Positions 33,719 through 42,617 of a DNA stretch of 64,000 bases are shown piece after piece. The stretch spans positions 62,001 through 126,000 of the forward strand of contig CAYGPD010000003.1 of assembly GCA_964351655.1 (NCBI GenBank). Reading direction: 5' to 3'. Below the pieces are notes generated by a model, which saw only the letters and a list, made by a program, of their open reading frames with translations, was not told where the DNA came from and ran no database searches. Both the position numbers and the translations under genes were made by a program. Position 1 is the stretch's first letter. Every line of letters begins with the position of its first letter. Origin of the DNA: Hirschia sp964351655. GTDB taxonomy: Bacteria > Pseudomonadota > Alphaproteobacteria > Caulobacterales > Hyphomonadaceae.

Positions 33719-34333
33719 TTAATACAACCAAGATCGCGTTTCTTTATCCTTGCGAATATACGTATCGATTTGATCGCTATTTTTAAGCGTCATCTGGATA
33801 GGACAAAGCCCCTCCAATAGCATACGTTTGGGATAGGCTCCGATTTCAAAATGCCCTTTCCAATCGGGTAAAGCACTCGCTAAAACTAGCTGTGCTGTAA
33901 GATCGATACTCACCTCACCCTTTCCAGCAACTTTAGAAAGAATAGCCATATCGTCGTCCGAAAGACTAACGGCCAATATACCATTGCTGACACAGTTTGC
34001 CTGAAAAATTTCACCAAAAGACTTAGCTATAATCGCGCGTATACCAAACTCATCAAGCGCCCATACGGCATGCTCACGAGAAGACCCACACCCAAAATTC
34101 TTCCCTGAAATAATGATACTTGCGTCTGACATATTCGGCTGATTCAATATAAAACTCATATCAGGTTCGCGTCCGCCGGGGCTCGTATAGCGCCACCCTG
34201 CAAAAAGTCCTTCACCAAGACCTTGTTTGCTAACGGTCTTCATTTCTCGCGATGGAATAATCTGATCAGTATCAATATTGTCTATCAAAATTGGTGCGGC
34301 TATGCCCGTGTGTGTTGTAAACTTCATCCCCAT
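33719..34333 (-). CDS. leuD: LeuD-like aconitase-family small subunit
   Basis: From ATG 34333 (MGMKFTTHTG, 204 residues), the protein is a LeuD-type swivel subunit: D-N-I-D-T-D-Q-I-I-P-S-R, N-F-G-C-G-S-S-R-E-H-A-V-W-A-L and F-G-E-I-F-Q-A-N-C-V-S-N-G. With the large subunit encoded 4 nt upstream it forms a hydro-lyase that isomerises 2- and 3-hydroxy acids. No leuA or leuB is nearby and the pair sits under a type-1 palindrome among catabolic genes, so a catabolic substrate (citramalate, citraconate or similar) is at least as likely as 3-isopropylmalate. Confidence 0.9.
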   Translation of the reverse strand: MGMKFTTHTGIAAPILIDNIDTDQIIPSREMKTVSKQGLGEGLFAGWRYTSPGGREPDMSFILNQPNMSDASIIISGKNFGCGSSREHAVWALDEFGIRAIIAKSFGEIFQANCVSNGILAVSLSDDDMAILSKVAGKGEVSIDLTAQLVLASALPDWKGHFEIGAYPKRMLLEGLCPIQMTLKNSDQIDTYIRKDKETRSWLY

Positions 34334-34337
34334 TGCC

Positions 34338-35723
34338 TTACCCTCTATTTTCAATATCTGAAGGCGCACAAATCACCCCTGCAATCGCCGATGCAGCCAC
34401 TACGGCCGGACTTGTTAGGTGTGTCCGCACACCTGGCCCTTGACGTCCCTCAAAGTTTCTATTTGTGGATGATACTACACGCGTTTTGGGTGCAAAAGTT
34501 TCCCCACCAGCATAAAAACACATTGCACAACCCGGTTCGCCCCACTCAAATCCTGCATCTTTAAAGATCTTATCAATACCTAGACCTTCAGCTTCTGCTT
34601 TCACCGCTTTGGAACCAGGCACACATACTGCGCGTACACCTGATGCAACCTTATGCCCGTCTAGTACCGCTGCCGCTGCCTTCAGGTCACTCAGGCGTCC
34701 GTTGGTACATGAACCGATGAATGCACCACCGATTGGCTGTCCGATTATGCTCTGACCAACACGCAATCCCATATAATCAAGCGCTCGCTGATCAGCATGT
34801 TCGGGAATACTATCCTTTAGTGCAAAGCTTTGCTCAGGACTCGTGCCCCAACTAATCTGAGGAAATACATCTTCTGCATCGACGTGAATTTCATAGTCAA
34901 ATGTCGCGTCCTTGTCCGTGTACAACCCGTCCCATTGCGACAAAGCTTTACTCAGACCTTCCGCAGGCGGCGCATAAGGTTTCCCGCTGACATATTCAGA
35001 AGTCTTCTTGTCAGGTGCCACCACCGCCGTAAACGCCGCAAACTCAACTGCAAGGTTACAAAGCGTCAGACGCCCTTCAACAGACATATTTTCGATTGTT
35101 GATCCACAAAATTCAATTGCACTACGTTGCCCTCCTGCAGCACCGTATTTAGAGATCAAATAAAGAGCGAGATCCTTAGCAGTTGCACCAAAAGGCAAAA
35201 GACCATCCACACGCACACGCATCTGCTTGGGTTTCTTGACGCGTATAGCCCCTGTAACCATCACATGTTCAGCTTCGCTCGATCCAATTCCCCATGCCAG
35301 CGCTCCTAGTGCACCTAAGCTACAAGTATGGCTGTCTGGGCAAACCATAGAAACACCAGGAAGTGCAATTCCCAATTCCGGAGCAACCACATGCACTATG
35401 CCTTGAAGAGGGCTGTCAGTGTCAATTAAATGTATACCTGCATTGAGAGCCATCTCACGTGTTTGGGTAATGAACACTTCGCCACCGGGGCTACGCGCCT
35501 CATCACGGTCCCTACCTGCACGAAATGAAACAATATGATCCATAATCGCAAAAACCCGGCTTGGATCTTTAAGCTGCATCCCTTTTGCGGAAAGCTCCTT
35601 TAAGGCAACGCCTCCCGTTCTCTCATGTAACAACAACCGATCAATTGCTATTAGATCATAACCATCACCAGCGTCTGCCACACGATGATATTCCCAGAGT
35701 TTATCGAAAAGGGTCGCGTTCAC
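34338..35723 (-). CDS. leuC: LeuC-like aconitase-family large subunit
   Basis: I place the start at GTG 35723 (MNATLFDKLWEYHRV, 461 residues): GGAG lies 6 nt upstream and LeuC proteins begin in this way. An ATG at 35741 would overlap the palindrome. The three [4Fe-4S] cysteines are visible in F-I-G-S-C-T-N-G-R and P-G-C-A-M-C. The segment after the last pair reads F-Y-A-G-G-E-T-F where typical LeuC has L-A-M-N, which suggests a divergent subgroup. D-S-H-T-C-S-L-G-A-L-G-A is normal. It is cotranscribed with the small subunit. Confidence 0.92.
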   Translation of the reverse strand: MNATLFDKLWEYHRVADAGDGYDLIAIDRLLLHERTGGVALKELSAKGMQLKDPSRVFAIMDHIVSFRAGRDRDEARSPGGEVFITQTREMALNAGIHLIDTDSPLQGIVHVVAPELGIALPGVSMVCPDSHTCSLGALGALAWGIGSSEAEHVMVTGAIRVKKPKQMRVRVDGLLPFGATAKDLALYLISKYGAAGGQRSAIEFCGSTIENMSVEGRLTLCNLAVEFAAFTAVVAPDKKTSEYVSGKPYAPPAEGLSKALSQWDGLYTDKDATFDYEIHVDAEDVFPQISWGTSPEQSFALKDSIPEHADQRALDYMGLRVGQSIIGQPIGGAFIGSCTNGRLSDLKAAAAVLDGHKVASGVRAVCVPGSKAVKAEAEGLGIDKIFKDAGFEWGEPGCAMCFYAGGETFAPKTRVVSSTNRNFEGRQGPGVRTHLTSPAVVAASAIAGVICAPSDIENRG

Positions 35724-35740
35724 ATCATTCTCCAAAAGCA

Positions 35741-35756
35741 TAATGGTATATCTTTT
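35741..35756. promoter_or_regulatory. Type-1 palindrome, site 12 (TAATGGTATATCTTTT)
   Basis: This is the last copy, 18 nt upstream of the leuC-like GTG start. It marks the right edge of the island; I saw no further copy in the remaining 28 kb. Confidence 0.72.
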
Positions 35757-35910
35757 AGAGCAAGCTACGCAATGAGGAAACCAATTTTATCCGAAAACAC
35801 ACAAAGAACACAAATTCCCATATAATTGGAAATGCGTTACAGTAGATTTTCAGTGTATTGAGAAAATTTGTCTTCACGGTATTAGCGTTATAACTAACAC
35901 CTGAAGAAAA

Positions 35911-35986
35911 TGGTGTGCCCGACAGGAATCGAACCTGTGACCCATTGATTAAAAGTCAATTGCTCTACCGACTGAGCTACGGGCAC
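35911..35986 (-). tRNA. tRNA-Lys (anticodon UUU)
   Basis: The 76-nt cloverleaf reads on the minus strand from GTGCCCG, with a D-arm, an anticodon arm ATTGA-CTTTTAA-TCAAT (anticodon TTT), a T-arm ACAGG-TTCGATT-CCTGT, the acceptor strand CGGGCAC, discriminator A and an encoded CCA. The acceptor pairs fully. It lies at the boundary between the catabolic island and the core genes. Confidence 0.97.
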
Positions 35987-36119
35987 CCAAGAAGAGGCCG
36001 GAACATACGTATGGATATCTGATACGTCAACATGATAATTGCCCTTTCTTGAATTTTTTTTCTGTACTCCAAAATGAAACCGTATAAATGACTATTCTCT
36101 ATCCCTTCACGAGTCGAAA

Positions 36120-36767
36120 TTGATGAACAAACCCACTAAAATATTTATTGTTTTTAATATCTTATTAACTTCAACTCTTGTGTCTTCATGCTCCACATCT
36201 ACAGCTAAAAAAAACTCCTCAACGGTGGTATCTGGTAGTGTGGATACAGCAAAAACCCGAGCACGGGACGGAATTGGCGATGCAACTTTGCAACCCCTGA
36301 CCGACTTAAATATACGGCGAGAAGAAATTCCTGAAGTCTTGAGGAATATGCGTACCCCTTACGGTCCTGTCCCTATTGGATGCGACCCAATCGCAGCAGA
36401 AGTCACCACTCTAACAGATATACTTGGACCAGATAGCGATGCGCCATCAATAGACGAAGATGACCCCACGCTATCAGAAGAAGCTGGCGAAGAAATTGGA
36501 GAAGAAGTTGCTGATTATGCCTTGGATACTGTCCGCGGTTTTACTTCAGACGCGATTCCGTTTCGGAGCGTTGTCAGACGTGCAACTGGTGCAAAAAAAC
36601 ATGATAAGAGAGTTCGGCAGGCCTATGAAAAAGGGTTACGTCGCCGATCTTACCTCAAAGGAATAGGCATGCAACGCGGATGTCTTCCCCCCGCCTCTCC
36701 AGAAATTCAAATTTTTGAAGAAATTGAAGAGGTAGAAATCGAATATCGTAAAACTACGCCTCAATAA
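36120..36767 (+). CDS. Hypothetical lipoprotein
   Basis: The 215-residue protein has a lipoprotein signal (lipobox V-S-S-C, Cys24) followed by a Ser/Thr-rich linker and a mostly helical, charged body. Residues 100-140 are very acidic, followed by a basic segment (RRATGAKKHDKRVRQAYEKG). I do not recognise the family. The ATG is doubled (36120 and 36123). It ends 16 nt before an assembly gap, so its downstream context is unknown. Confidence 0.72.
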   Translation: MMNKPTKIFIVFNILLTSTLVSSCSTSTAKKNSSTVVSGSVDTAKTRARDGIGDATLQPLTDLNIRREEIPEVLRNMRTPYGPVPIGCDPIAAEVTTLTDILGPDSDAPSIDEDDPTLSEEAGEEIGEEVADYALDTVRGFTSDAIPFRSVVRRATGAKKHDKRVRQAYEKGLRRRSYLKGIGMQRGCLPPASPEIQIFEEIEEVEIEYRKTTPQ

Positions 36768-36783
36768 CACCCACTATAATAAG

Positions 36784-36883
36784 NNNNNNNNNNNNNNNNN
36801 NNNNNNNNNNNNNNNNNNNNNNNNNNNNNNNNNNNNNNNNNNNNNNNNNNNNNNNNNNNNNNNNNNNNNNNNNNNNNNNNNNN
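36784..36883. other. Assembly gap (100 N)
   Basis: Exactly 100 undetermined bases, the usual placeholder for a scaffold join of unknown length. Gene order across it is therefore not certain. Confidence 0.98.
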
Positions 36884-36913
36884 AAAGGCCGCTCCAAGAA
36901 TGGAACGGCCTTT
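36884..36913 (-). terminator. Terminator hairpin after peptidyl-prolyl isomerase gene
   Basis: AAAGGCCG and CGGCCTTT, extended by an imperfect CTCC/GGAA part, form a strong hairpin 25 nt after the stop at 36938. Its T-tail on the minus strand falls in the N gap. Confidence 0.7.
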
Positions 36914-36937
36914 TGACAAATCATACATATAATTTGA

Positions 36938-37396
36938 TTAAGCTGACGCCACGACAGCTTTAATAATTTTACCAGGTTTACGAGGTGGCTCACCTTTTGG
37001 AAGTGCATCCACGTGATCCATACCCTCCACAACTTCACCCCAAACAGTGTATTGTCCATCAAGGTAAGAAACATCATCCAAGCAGATGTAGAATTGGCAA
37101 TCACCAGAATTTGGATCCTGAGCACGTGCCATTGAACAAGCTCCACGTACATGCTTTCCTGAATTAAATTCAGCTTTGATTTTCTGGCCAGTCCCGCCAG
37201 TTCCGTTACCATCCGGGCAACCACCTTGAGCTACAAACCCATCGATTACACGGTGAAAAGTCAAACCATCATAAAAACCTTCGCCGACTAACTCTTTGAT
37301 GCGTGCAACGTGTTTAGGAGCAAGGTCTGGACGAAGATTGATTTTCACATCCCCTCCATCCAACGTAAAGATGAGCGTGTTTTGAGCGTCACTCAT
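36938..37396 (-). CDS. Cyclophilin-type peptidyl-prolyl cis-trans isomerase (cytoplasmic)
   Basis: The 152-residue cyclophilin catalyses proline isomerisation. Family signatures are the F-H-R-V-I-D-G-F-V-A-Q-G-G segment (active-site His/Arg, about 53-65), G-A-C-S-M-A-R, D-S-G-D-C-Q-F-Y-I-C-L and Y-T-V-W-G-E-V. It has no signal peptide, unlike the cyclophilin gene 5 nt upstream. The gene order coaD, exported cyclophilin, cytoplasmic cyclophilin is typical of alphaproteobacteria. Confidence 0.96.
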   Translation of the reverse strand: MSDAQNTLIFTLDGGDVKINLRPDLAPKHVARIKELVGEGFYDGLTFHRVIDGFVAQGGCPDGNGTGGTGQKIKAEFNSGKHVRGACSMARAQDPNSGDCQFYICLDDVSYLDGQYTVWGEVVEGMDHVDALPKGEPPRKPGKIIKAVVASA

Positions 37397-37401
37397 AAAA
37401 A

Positions 37402-38283
37402 TTATCCTTCTTCATTTTCGGGGATTGATACAATGGTTGGAGTTTGAGGCAAATCACAAATAGATTTACTTCGTCCCGATTCATCAAGGAATGTCGAGAA
37501 AAGCGAACCATCATGTCGCAAAACCCATATTTTAGGCTGATCTTTTGTCGCTAAATCAGATGCCATCACCGCTGAGGTAAGAATATCTGGGCGCACTGGT
37601 GGCTCTCCGACGGCTAGAGATTTGGCAACATCAAGCCCCTTCAACATCCGTCCCCATGCAGTATATTTGCGATCTAGAAAGTCAGATTCGTCCCGCATCA
37701 AGAAGAACTGGTCTTTAGCACTATTTGGATCGTTTGTTCTCGCCATAGACACAACACCAGGGCAATGCGGCATCCAACTTTCCACACGTCCGTCTTCAGA
37801 ATAATTAGCCAATTCATCCTGACGAGTCTTTATCGGAAATCCATTATAAAATCCCGAATATTCATTCTTTACACTATCAGAATCATTAATCGGTTGAATT
37901 TTCATAGATTTCGGGTCACGTCTGAAAACAAATTCACCGTTCACATTCGCAAAATCAGGCTCACGCCCAAGGGTCGCAGCGATGTCTCCCCCTTGCGCCA
38001 TAAAACCAGAAATTACACGATGAAATTCAGTCCCACTATATAATCCAGATCTCACAATTTTACGAATTTGAACAACGTGGTTAGGAGCTATTTCAGGGGC
38101 TAGCTCAATATAAACATCGCCTTTGGTTGTTCTGAAAATCACAACATTTTCAAGATCAACGCTCCGCCAATTTGCAGGGTCCGCTTGTGCCGTTTCTTCA
38201 TTCAACAATATTTGAGCTGTTGCAGAAGGCGCACTTACGAAAACTCCCATCGCGACGAGGGATAAGGCTATATTTTTAATCAC
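37402..38283 (-). CDS. Exported cyclophilin-type peptidyl-prolyl isomerase
   Basis: I prefer GTG 38283 (MIKNIALSLVAMG, 293 residues): it has AGGA upstream, gives a regular signal peptide cleaved after S-A-T-A, and avoids the 17-nt overlap with coaD that ATG 38313 would cause. The cyclophilin core has E-F-H-R-V-I-S-G-F-M-A-Q-G-G, V-V-S-M-A-R, A-K-D-Q-F-F-L-M and T-A-W-G-R-M-L-K-G. An insertion of about 45 residues separates the first motif from V-S-M-A-R, and a C-terminal tail of about 50 residues follows. It should assist folding in the periplasm. Confidence 0.9.
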   Translation of the reverse strand: MIKNIALSLVAMGVFVSAPSATAQILLNEETAQADPANWRSVDLENVVIFRTTKGDVYIELAPEIAPNHVVQIRKIVRSGLYSGTEFHRVISGFMAQGGDIAATLGREPDFANVNGEFVFRRDPKSMKIQPINDSDSVKNEYSGFYNGFPIKTRQDELANYSEDGRVESWMPHCPGVVSMARTNDPNSAKDQFFLMRDESDFLDRKYTAWGRMLKGLDVAKSLAVGEPPVRPDILTSAVMASDLATKDQPKIWVLRHDGSLFSTFLDESGRSKSICDLPQTPTIVSIPENEEG

Positions 38284-38296
38284 AGTAATTCCTGCT

Positions 38297-38791
38297 CTAC
38301 TTTGTCTTACCATATTTAGTATACAATTGATGGCTCACACCACCAGGAACGAAAGGATCTATGTTTCCGTCCAATCTTGCAATCTCTTTTACCAGTCTAG
38401 ACGACACTGCCTGATGCTGAGGGTCAGCCATGAGAAATACAGTCTCTATGGTGTCATTCATCTTTTGATTCATAGCAACCATTTGAAACTCATATTCAAA
38501 ATCAGATACAGCGCGTAATCCACGTACAATAGTGTTAGCACCACAGGACTCAGCAAAATGGATAAGTAAATTATCAAATGGCTTTACTTCAATAACAGCA
38601 TTTTTATCAAATGCTGCCGTTTCTTGAAGCACGAGTTCTACTCTCTCCTCTACAGAAAAGAGAGGTCCTTTCGCTTTATTTACAGCAACACCAATTACAA
38701 GCTTGTCTACTAAAGTGACTGCTCGACTAATGATATCCAAATGCCCATAGGTAATTGGATCAAAAGTACCCGGATATAAACCTACCCTCAT
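38297..38791 (-). CDS. coaD: Phosphopantetheine adenylyltransferase
   Basis: The 164-residue protein has the nucleotidyltransferase motif G-T-F-D-P-I-T-Y-G-H-L-D at residues 9-20, V-R-G-L-R-A-V-S-D-F-E-Y-E near 88, and S-S-R-L-V-K-E-I-A near 130. It makes dephospho-CoA from 4'-phosphopantetheine and ATP in CoA synthesis. Length is normal. It lies between gyrA and the exported cyclophilin on the same strand. Confidence 0.97.
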   Translation of the reverse strand: MRVGLYPGTFDPITYGHLDIISRAVTLVDKLVIGVAVNKAKGPLFSVEERVELVLQETAAFDKNAVIEVKPFDNLLIHFAESCGANTIVRGLRAVSDFEYEFQMVAMNQKMNDTIETVFLMADPQHQAVSSRLVKEIARLDGNIDPFVPGGVSHQLYTKYGKTK

Positions 38792-38855
38792 CGAATGTCG
38801 CCCTTCCCATCTGGAAAACTGCTTTTCCTATGAAGGAAAAGCACATGACCGATCT

Positions 38856-41771
38856 TTATTCTTGATCTTTATTCTGGTCACTATTTTCATTGTTTAGCTC
38901 ACCTACTGGCGCACCTTCACTGGCTACTTCTTCAATTTCTGCGCTGACGTCAACATCCGCACTATCTTCATTCTCCGCCTGTTCGGCCAAACGCTCAACA
39001 GAAACAACACGTTCATCACTACTTGTACGCAGTACTCGAACCCCTTGAGTAGCACGTCCAGCAATACGAATTTGTTTAGCAGGCGTCCGAATTAACTGAC
39101 CTGCATCCGTCACCAACATAATCTCATCACCATCTTCAATTGGGAATGAGGCAGCAAGACGGCGGCCAGCATTTAGTTTGTGTGCGATAAGTCCTTTACC
39201 GCCACGTCCTGTCACGCGGTAGTCATAAGCTGAAGCACGTTTTCCCATACCGTCCTCAGTAACTGTCAGGATGAACTCTTCAGCCGCTCCTAATTCAGCA
39301 ATCCGCTCTGGAGACAATGCTGCTTCATCATCACCCTCATCTTCAATATCAGGCTCAGCTACAGCTTCAATTTCGCCTTCTTCTTCGCCAAGCGCACGAC
39401 GCATAGCAGACGCGTGCTTGAGGTAGGCCCGCGCCTCAGGAGAGTTTATATCCATGTGGTGCAACACCAACATAGATATGACCTCATCACTTTTGCCAAG
39501 GCGAATACCGCGCACCCCGGTGGATGTACGACCGGTAAATACACGCACATCTTCCACTTTAAAGCGGATACACTGCCCTAGCGCAGTGGTCAGCATAACA
39601 TCATCATTTGGCGAACATGTCTGCACACCTACGATTCCATCATCACTTCCAGCAACTTGGGCTTCGTCCAACTTCATCGCTATTTTACCGTTGCGGTTCA
39701 CTTGCGTGAAGTCAGACAGTTTGTTTCTTCGAACGCCGCCGGAACGTGTTGCAAACAAGATATTCATGTTAGCGCGTTCTTCTTCATCCTCTGGCAAAGG
39801 CAATACGGATGATATCGTTTCGCCTTTATCCAGTGGCAGCAAATTCACCAGCGCTTTGCCTCGAGATTGTGGTGTCCCAAGTGGCATACGCCACACCTTC
39901 GTTTTATAAACCATTCCAGTCGATGAGAAGAAGAGCATCTCAGTATGTGTGTTTGCAACAAAGAAACGGGTTACTGCATCTTCATCCTTTGTCCCCATGC
40001 CAGACCGACCACGACCACCGCGATGTTGCGTACGGTAAGCTGACAAGGCTGTACGTTTCGCATATCCACCATGTGTGAACATTACGACCATGTCTTCCTT
40101 CTCAATGAAGGCCTCGTCGTCCATGTCCAATTCAGCTTCAATAAATTGCGAACGGCGCGGTATCGCAAATTCATCGCGAACGACCGTTAGCTCTTCTTTG
40201 ATAATTTCCATCACACGCGGACGTGAGGATAGAATATCCAGTAAGTCAGCAATACGATCAGCGAGACCACGTGCCTCATCACCAATTTCGTCACGCCCAA
40301 GGCCAGTCAAACGTTGCAATCTAAGATCTAGAATTGCACGCGCTTGCTCTTCAGAAAGACGAATTTCTCCAGCTTCATTTGCAACAGTACGTCTATCCGC
40401 GATCAAATTTATCAGCGGCAACATATCCATCGCCGGCCACGCACGATCCATGAGTTGCTCACGCGCCGTAGCAGGGTCAGGTGAATGGCGAATAATCTTG
40501 ATAACTTCATCAATATTGGCCACAGCAAGTGCCAGACCAACAAGCGTGTGTGCACGTGAACGAGCTTTGTTCAGTTCAAACTTAGTACGACGCGCAACAA
40601 CTTCTTCACGGAATGCAATAAATGCTTCCAACATCCGTTTTAAGGACAATAATTCAGGACGCCCGCGGTTGAGCGCAAGCATATTCATGCCGAAAGATGT
40701 TTGTAATTGCGTATAGCGGAAGAGTTGATTGAGGACGATTTCTGGAGAAGCATCGCGCTTCACCTCAACAACGACACGTACACCATCACGGTCACTCTCA
40801 TCCCGCATATCTGCGATGCCTTCGATACGTTTATCACGTACAAGTTCAGCAATTTTCTCAATCACAGATGCTTTGTTTACCTGATAAGGTATTTCCGTAA
40901 ACACCAGTGCTTCACGACCATTTTTCAGTTCCTCTATAGAACTTTTAGACCGCATGATGACAGAGCCACGGCCAGTCGTCAGACCCGATCTTGAACCAGA
41001 TCGCCCAATGATTAGCGCACCAGTCGGAAAATCTGGTCCTGGAACGATTTCAAGCAGAGCTTCATCGTCAATATCTGGCTCTTCGATCATAGCCAGCGTT
41101 GCGTCGATGACTTCACCAAGATTGTGTGGTGGAATATTCGTCGCCATACCCACAGCGATACCACCACCACCATTGACCAAAATATTTGGAAAACGTGCCG
41201 GCAGCACCATTGGTTCCCTTTCGGAACCATCATAGTTGTCTTGGAAATTAACCGTATCGCGATCGATGTCAGTGAGAATGTGGTTCGCCACTTTCTCCAA
41301 CTTAACCTCAGTATAACGCATAGCAGCTGCTGGGTCGCCATCCATGGACCCGAAGTTACCTTGCCCATCGAGCAAAGGTAGCCCCATTGAGAAATCTTGC
41401 GCCATACGTACAAGCGCATCATATACAGATTGGTCACCGTGTGGGTGATACTTACCAATCACATCACCAACTACACGGGCAGATTTTTTATACGCTTTAT
41501 CAAACGTATATCCCTGCTCATTCATCGAAAACAGAATACGACGATGAACCGGTTTCAAACCATCACGTACATCTGGCAACGCTCGGCTTACAATCACGCT
41601 CATCGCATAATCGAGATAAGACTTTTTCATCTCATCTGAAATATTAATCGGAGATACGCCGTCCTCGCCTGGATCAAACCGAACTGGTAGTTGGGGTTCG
41701 TCCGGTCCACCAGCTTCCCCGCTTACAATTTCAGGGTTTTCATTCTCTGGGTTTTCTGTTTCGTCAGACAC
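38856..41771 (-). CDS. gyrA: DNA gyrase subunit A
   Basis: I propose GTG 41771 (971 residues) as start: AGGA lies 8 nt upstream, while TTG 41777 is too close to it. The breakage-rejoining domain has the catalytic Tyr in A-A-M-R-Y-T-E-V and the quinolone region H-P-H-G-D-Q-S-V-Y-D-A-L, with Gln where E. coli has Ser83. The C-terminal beta-pinwheel contains the GyrA-box-like Q-H-R-G-G-R-G-R-S-G. An acidic insertion (about residues 805-840, from EEEGEIEAVAEP) and an acidic C-terminal tail are typical of alphaproteobacteria. It supercoils DNA with GyrB. Confidence 0.98.
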   Translation of the reverse strand: MSDETENPENENPEIVSGEAGGPDEPQLPVRFDPGEDGVSPINISDEMKKSYLDYAMSVIVSRALPDVRDGLKPVHRRILFSMNEQGYTFDKAYKKSARVVGDVIGKYHPHGDQSVYDALVRMAQDFSMGLPLLDGQGNFGSMDGDPAAAMRYTEVKLEKVANHILTDIDRDTVNFQDNYDGSEREPMVLPARFPNILVNGGGGIAVGMATNIPPHNLGEVIDATLAMIEEPDIDDEALLEIVPGPDFPTGALIIGRSGSRSGLTTGRGSVIMRSKSSIEELKNGREALVFTEIPYQVNKASVIEKIAELVRDKRIEGIADMRDESDRDGVRVVVEVKRDASPEIVLNQLFRYTQLQTSFGMNMLALNRGRPELLSLKRMLEAFIAFREEVVARRTKFELNKARSRAHTLVGLALAVANIDEVIKIIRHSPDPATAREQLMDRAWPAMDMLPLINLIADRRTVANEAGEIRLSEEQARAILDLRLQRLTGLGRDEIGDEARGLADRIADLLDILSSRPRVMEIIKEELTVVRDEFAIPRRSQFIEAELDMDDEAFIEKEDMVVMFTHGGYAKRTALSAYRTQHRGGRGRSGMGTKDEDAVTRFFVANTHTEMLFFSSTGMVYKTKVWRMPLGTPQSRGKALVNLLPLDKGETISSVLPLPEDEEERANMNILFATRSGGVRRNKLSDFTQVNRNGKIAMKLDEAQVAGSDDGIVGVQTCSPNDDVMLTTALGQCIRFKVEDVRVFTGRTSTGVRGIRLGKSDEVISMLVLHHMDINSPEARAYLKHASAMRRALGEEEGEIEAVAEPDIEDEGDDEAALSPERIAELGAAEEFILTVTEDGMGKRASAYDYRVTGRGGKGLIAHKLNAGRRLAASFPIEDGDEIMLVTDAGQLIRTPAKQIRIAGRATQGVRVLRTSSDERVVSVERLAEQAENEDSADVDVSAEIEEVASEGAPVGELNNENSDQNKDQE

Positions 41772-42143
41772 GCGCAATTCCTACCTATTTAGACGAGCGC
41801 CAAAAGCGCACTCCGATTCTATAGATTCGACATATAGTTTACGATGCTTTGTATCAGAACACCAAACATTGATATGCGGATCAGGTGTAAATCAGCACTG
41901 TTTTCGAGGTCAAAATGCGGTTTTTAGCTTTCTAATGCCCCGTAGAGACATTTTCATCACATTCCGCAGCAACATAAAGCAATCTTAAAACGCTCCTGTA
42001 ACTGAACGAAATTTGATTTCCATTCCAAATACCAACAAAAAAGCGCGATTGAATCCCAAGGATTTCATATCGCGCTTCTTTTTAATTACTATTAAAAAAG
42101 CCGGGTCAAACTCGCTTATCTACAAGCACGCCCATTACTATTA
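41772..42143. other. 372-bp intergenic region between gyrA and ssb
   Basis: No gene is visible. It holds the gyrA promoter and leader on the right of the gene and the ssb terminator at 42041-42077. The stretch 41860-41990 has no feature I can name. Confidence 0.6.
42041..42077 (-). terminator. Rho-independent terminator after ssb
   Basis: AAGCGCGAT...GAATCC and GGATTTC...ATCGCGCTT form a long stem with a small internal mismatch and a short loop. Six T follow on the minus strand. Confidence 0.88.
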
Positions 42144-42617
42144 TTAGAACGGGATTTCATCATTTAAATCAACAGAGAAATCCTCTCTCGGTCCATCGAC
42201 TTGGCGTGGTGCACCGCCATAGCTGCCACCGTCTTCACTCACACCGCGGCCACCACTTGGTCCATCGCGACCATCAAGCATAGTCAGCGTAGACCCAAAA
42301 TTACGAAGCACCACTTCAGTTGTGTATTTTTCTTCGCCTTTATTGTCCGTCCACTTACGTGTTTCCAATTGCCCCTCAATGTAGACTTTAGAACCCTTTT
42401 TAACATAGCGCTCAACAATCTTCACAAGACCTTCAGAGAAAACAGCAACACGGTGCCACTCTGTCTTTTCTTTGCGCTCACCAGAGTTTCTGTCTTTCCA
42501 GCTCTCAGATGTCGCAAGCGTAAAACTTGCTACAGACCCACCATTTGGAAATTGACGGATCTCTGGATCCTTACCCAAATTTCCCACGAGGATAACTTTG
42601 TTCACTGATCCGGCCAT
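42144..42617 (-). CDS. ssb: Single-stranded DNA-binding protein
   Basis: From ATG 42617 (MAGSVNKVILVGNLG, 157 residues) the protein has the OB fold (G-N-L-G-K-D-P-E-I-R, W-H-R-V, V-Y-I-E-G-Q-L-E-T-R-K-W), a Gly-rich linker and the partner-binding tip D-L-N-D-E-I-P-F. The frame stays open upstream to 42743 but that part has no SSB similarity. It diverges from uvrA, with a LexA-type box between them. Confidence 0.97.
   Translation of the reverse strand: MAGSVNKVILVGNLGKDPEIRQFPNGGSVASFTLATSESWKDRNSGERKEKTEWHRVAVFSEGLVKIVERYVKKGSKVYIEGQLETRKWTDNKGEEKYTTEVVLRNFGSTLTMLDGRDGPSGGRGVSEDGGSYGGAPRQVDGPREDFSVDLNDEIPF

Noticed and set aside
35911..35986. tRNA-Lys as an integration site for the catabolic island
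   Set aside because: It lies at the island edge, but I saw no integrase and no direct repeat of its 3' end within the window; the left border is outside the window.
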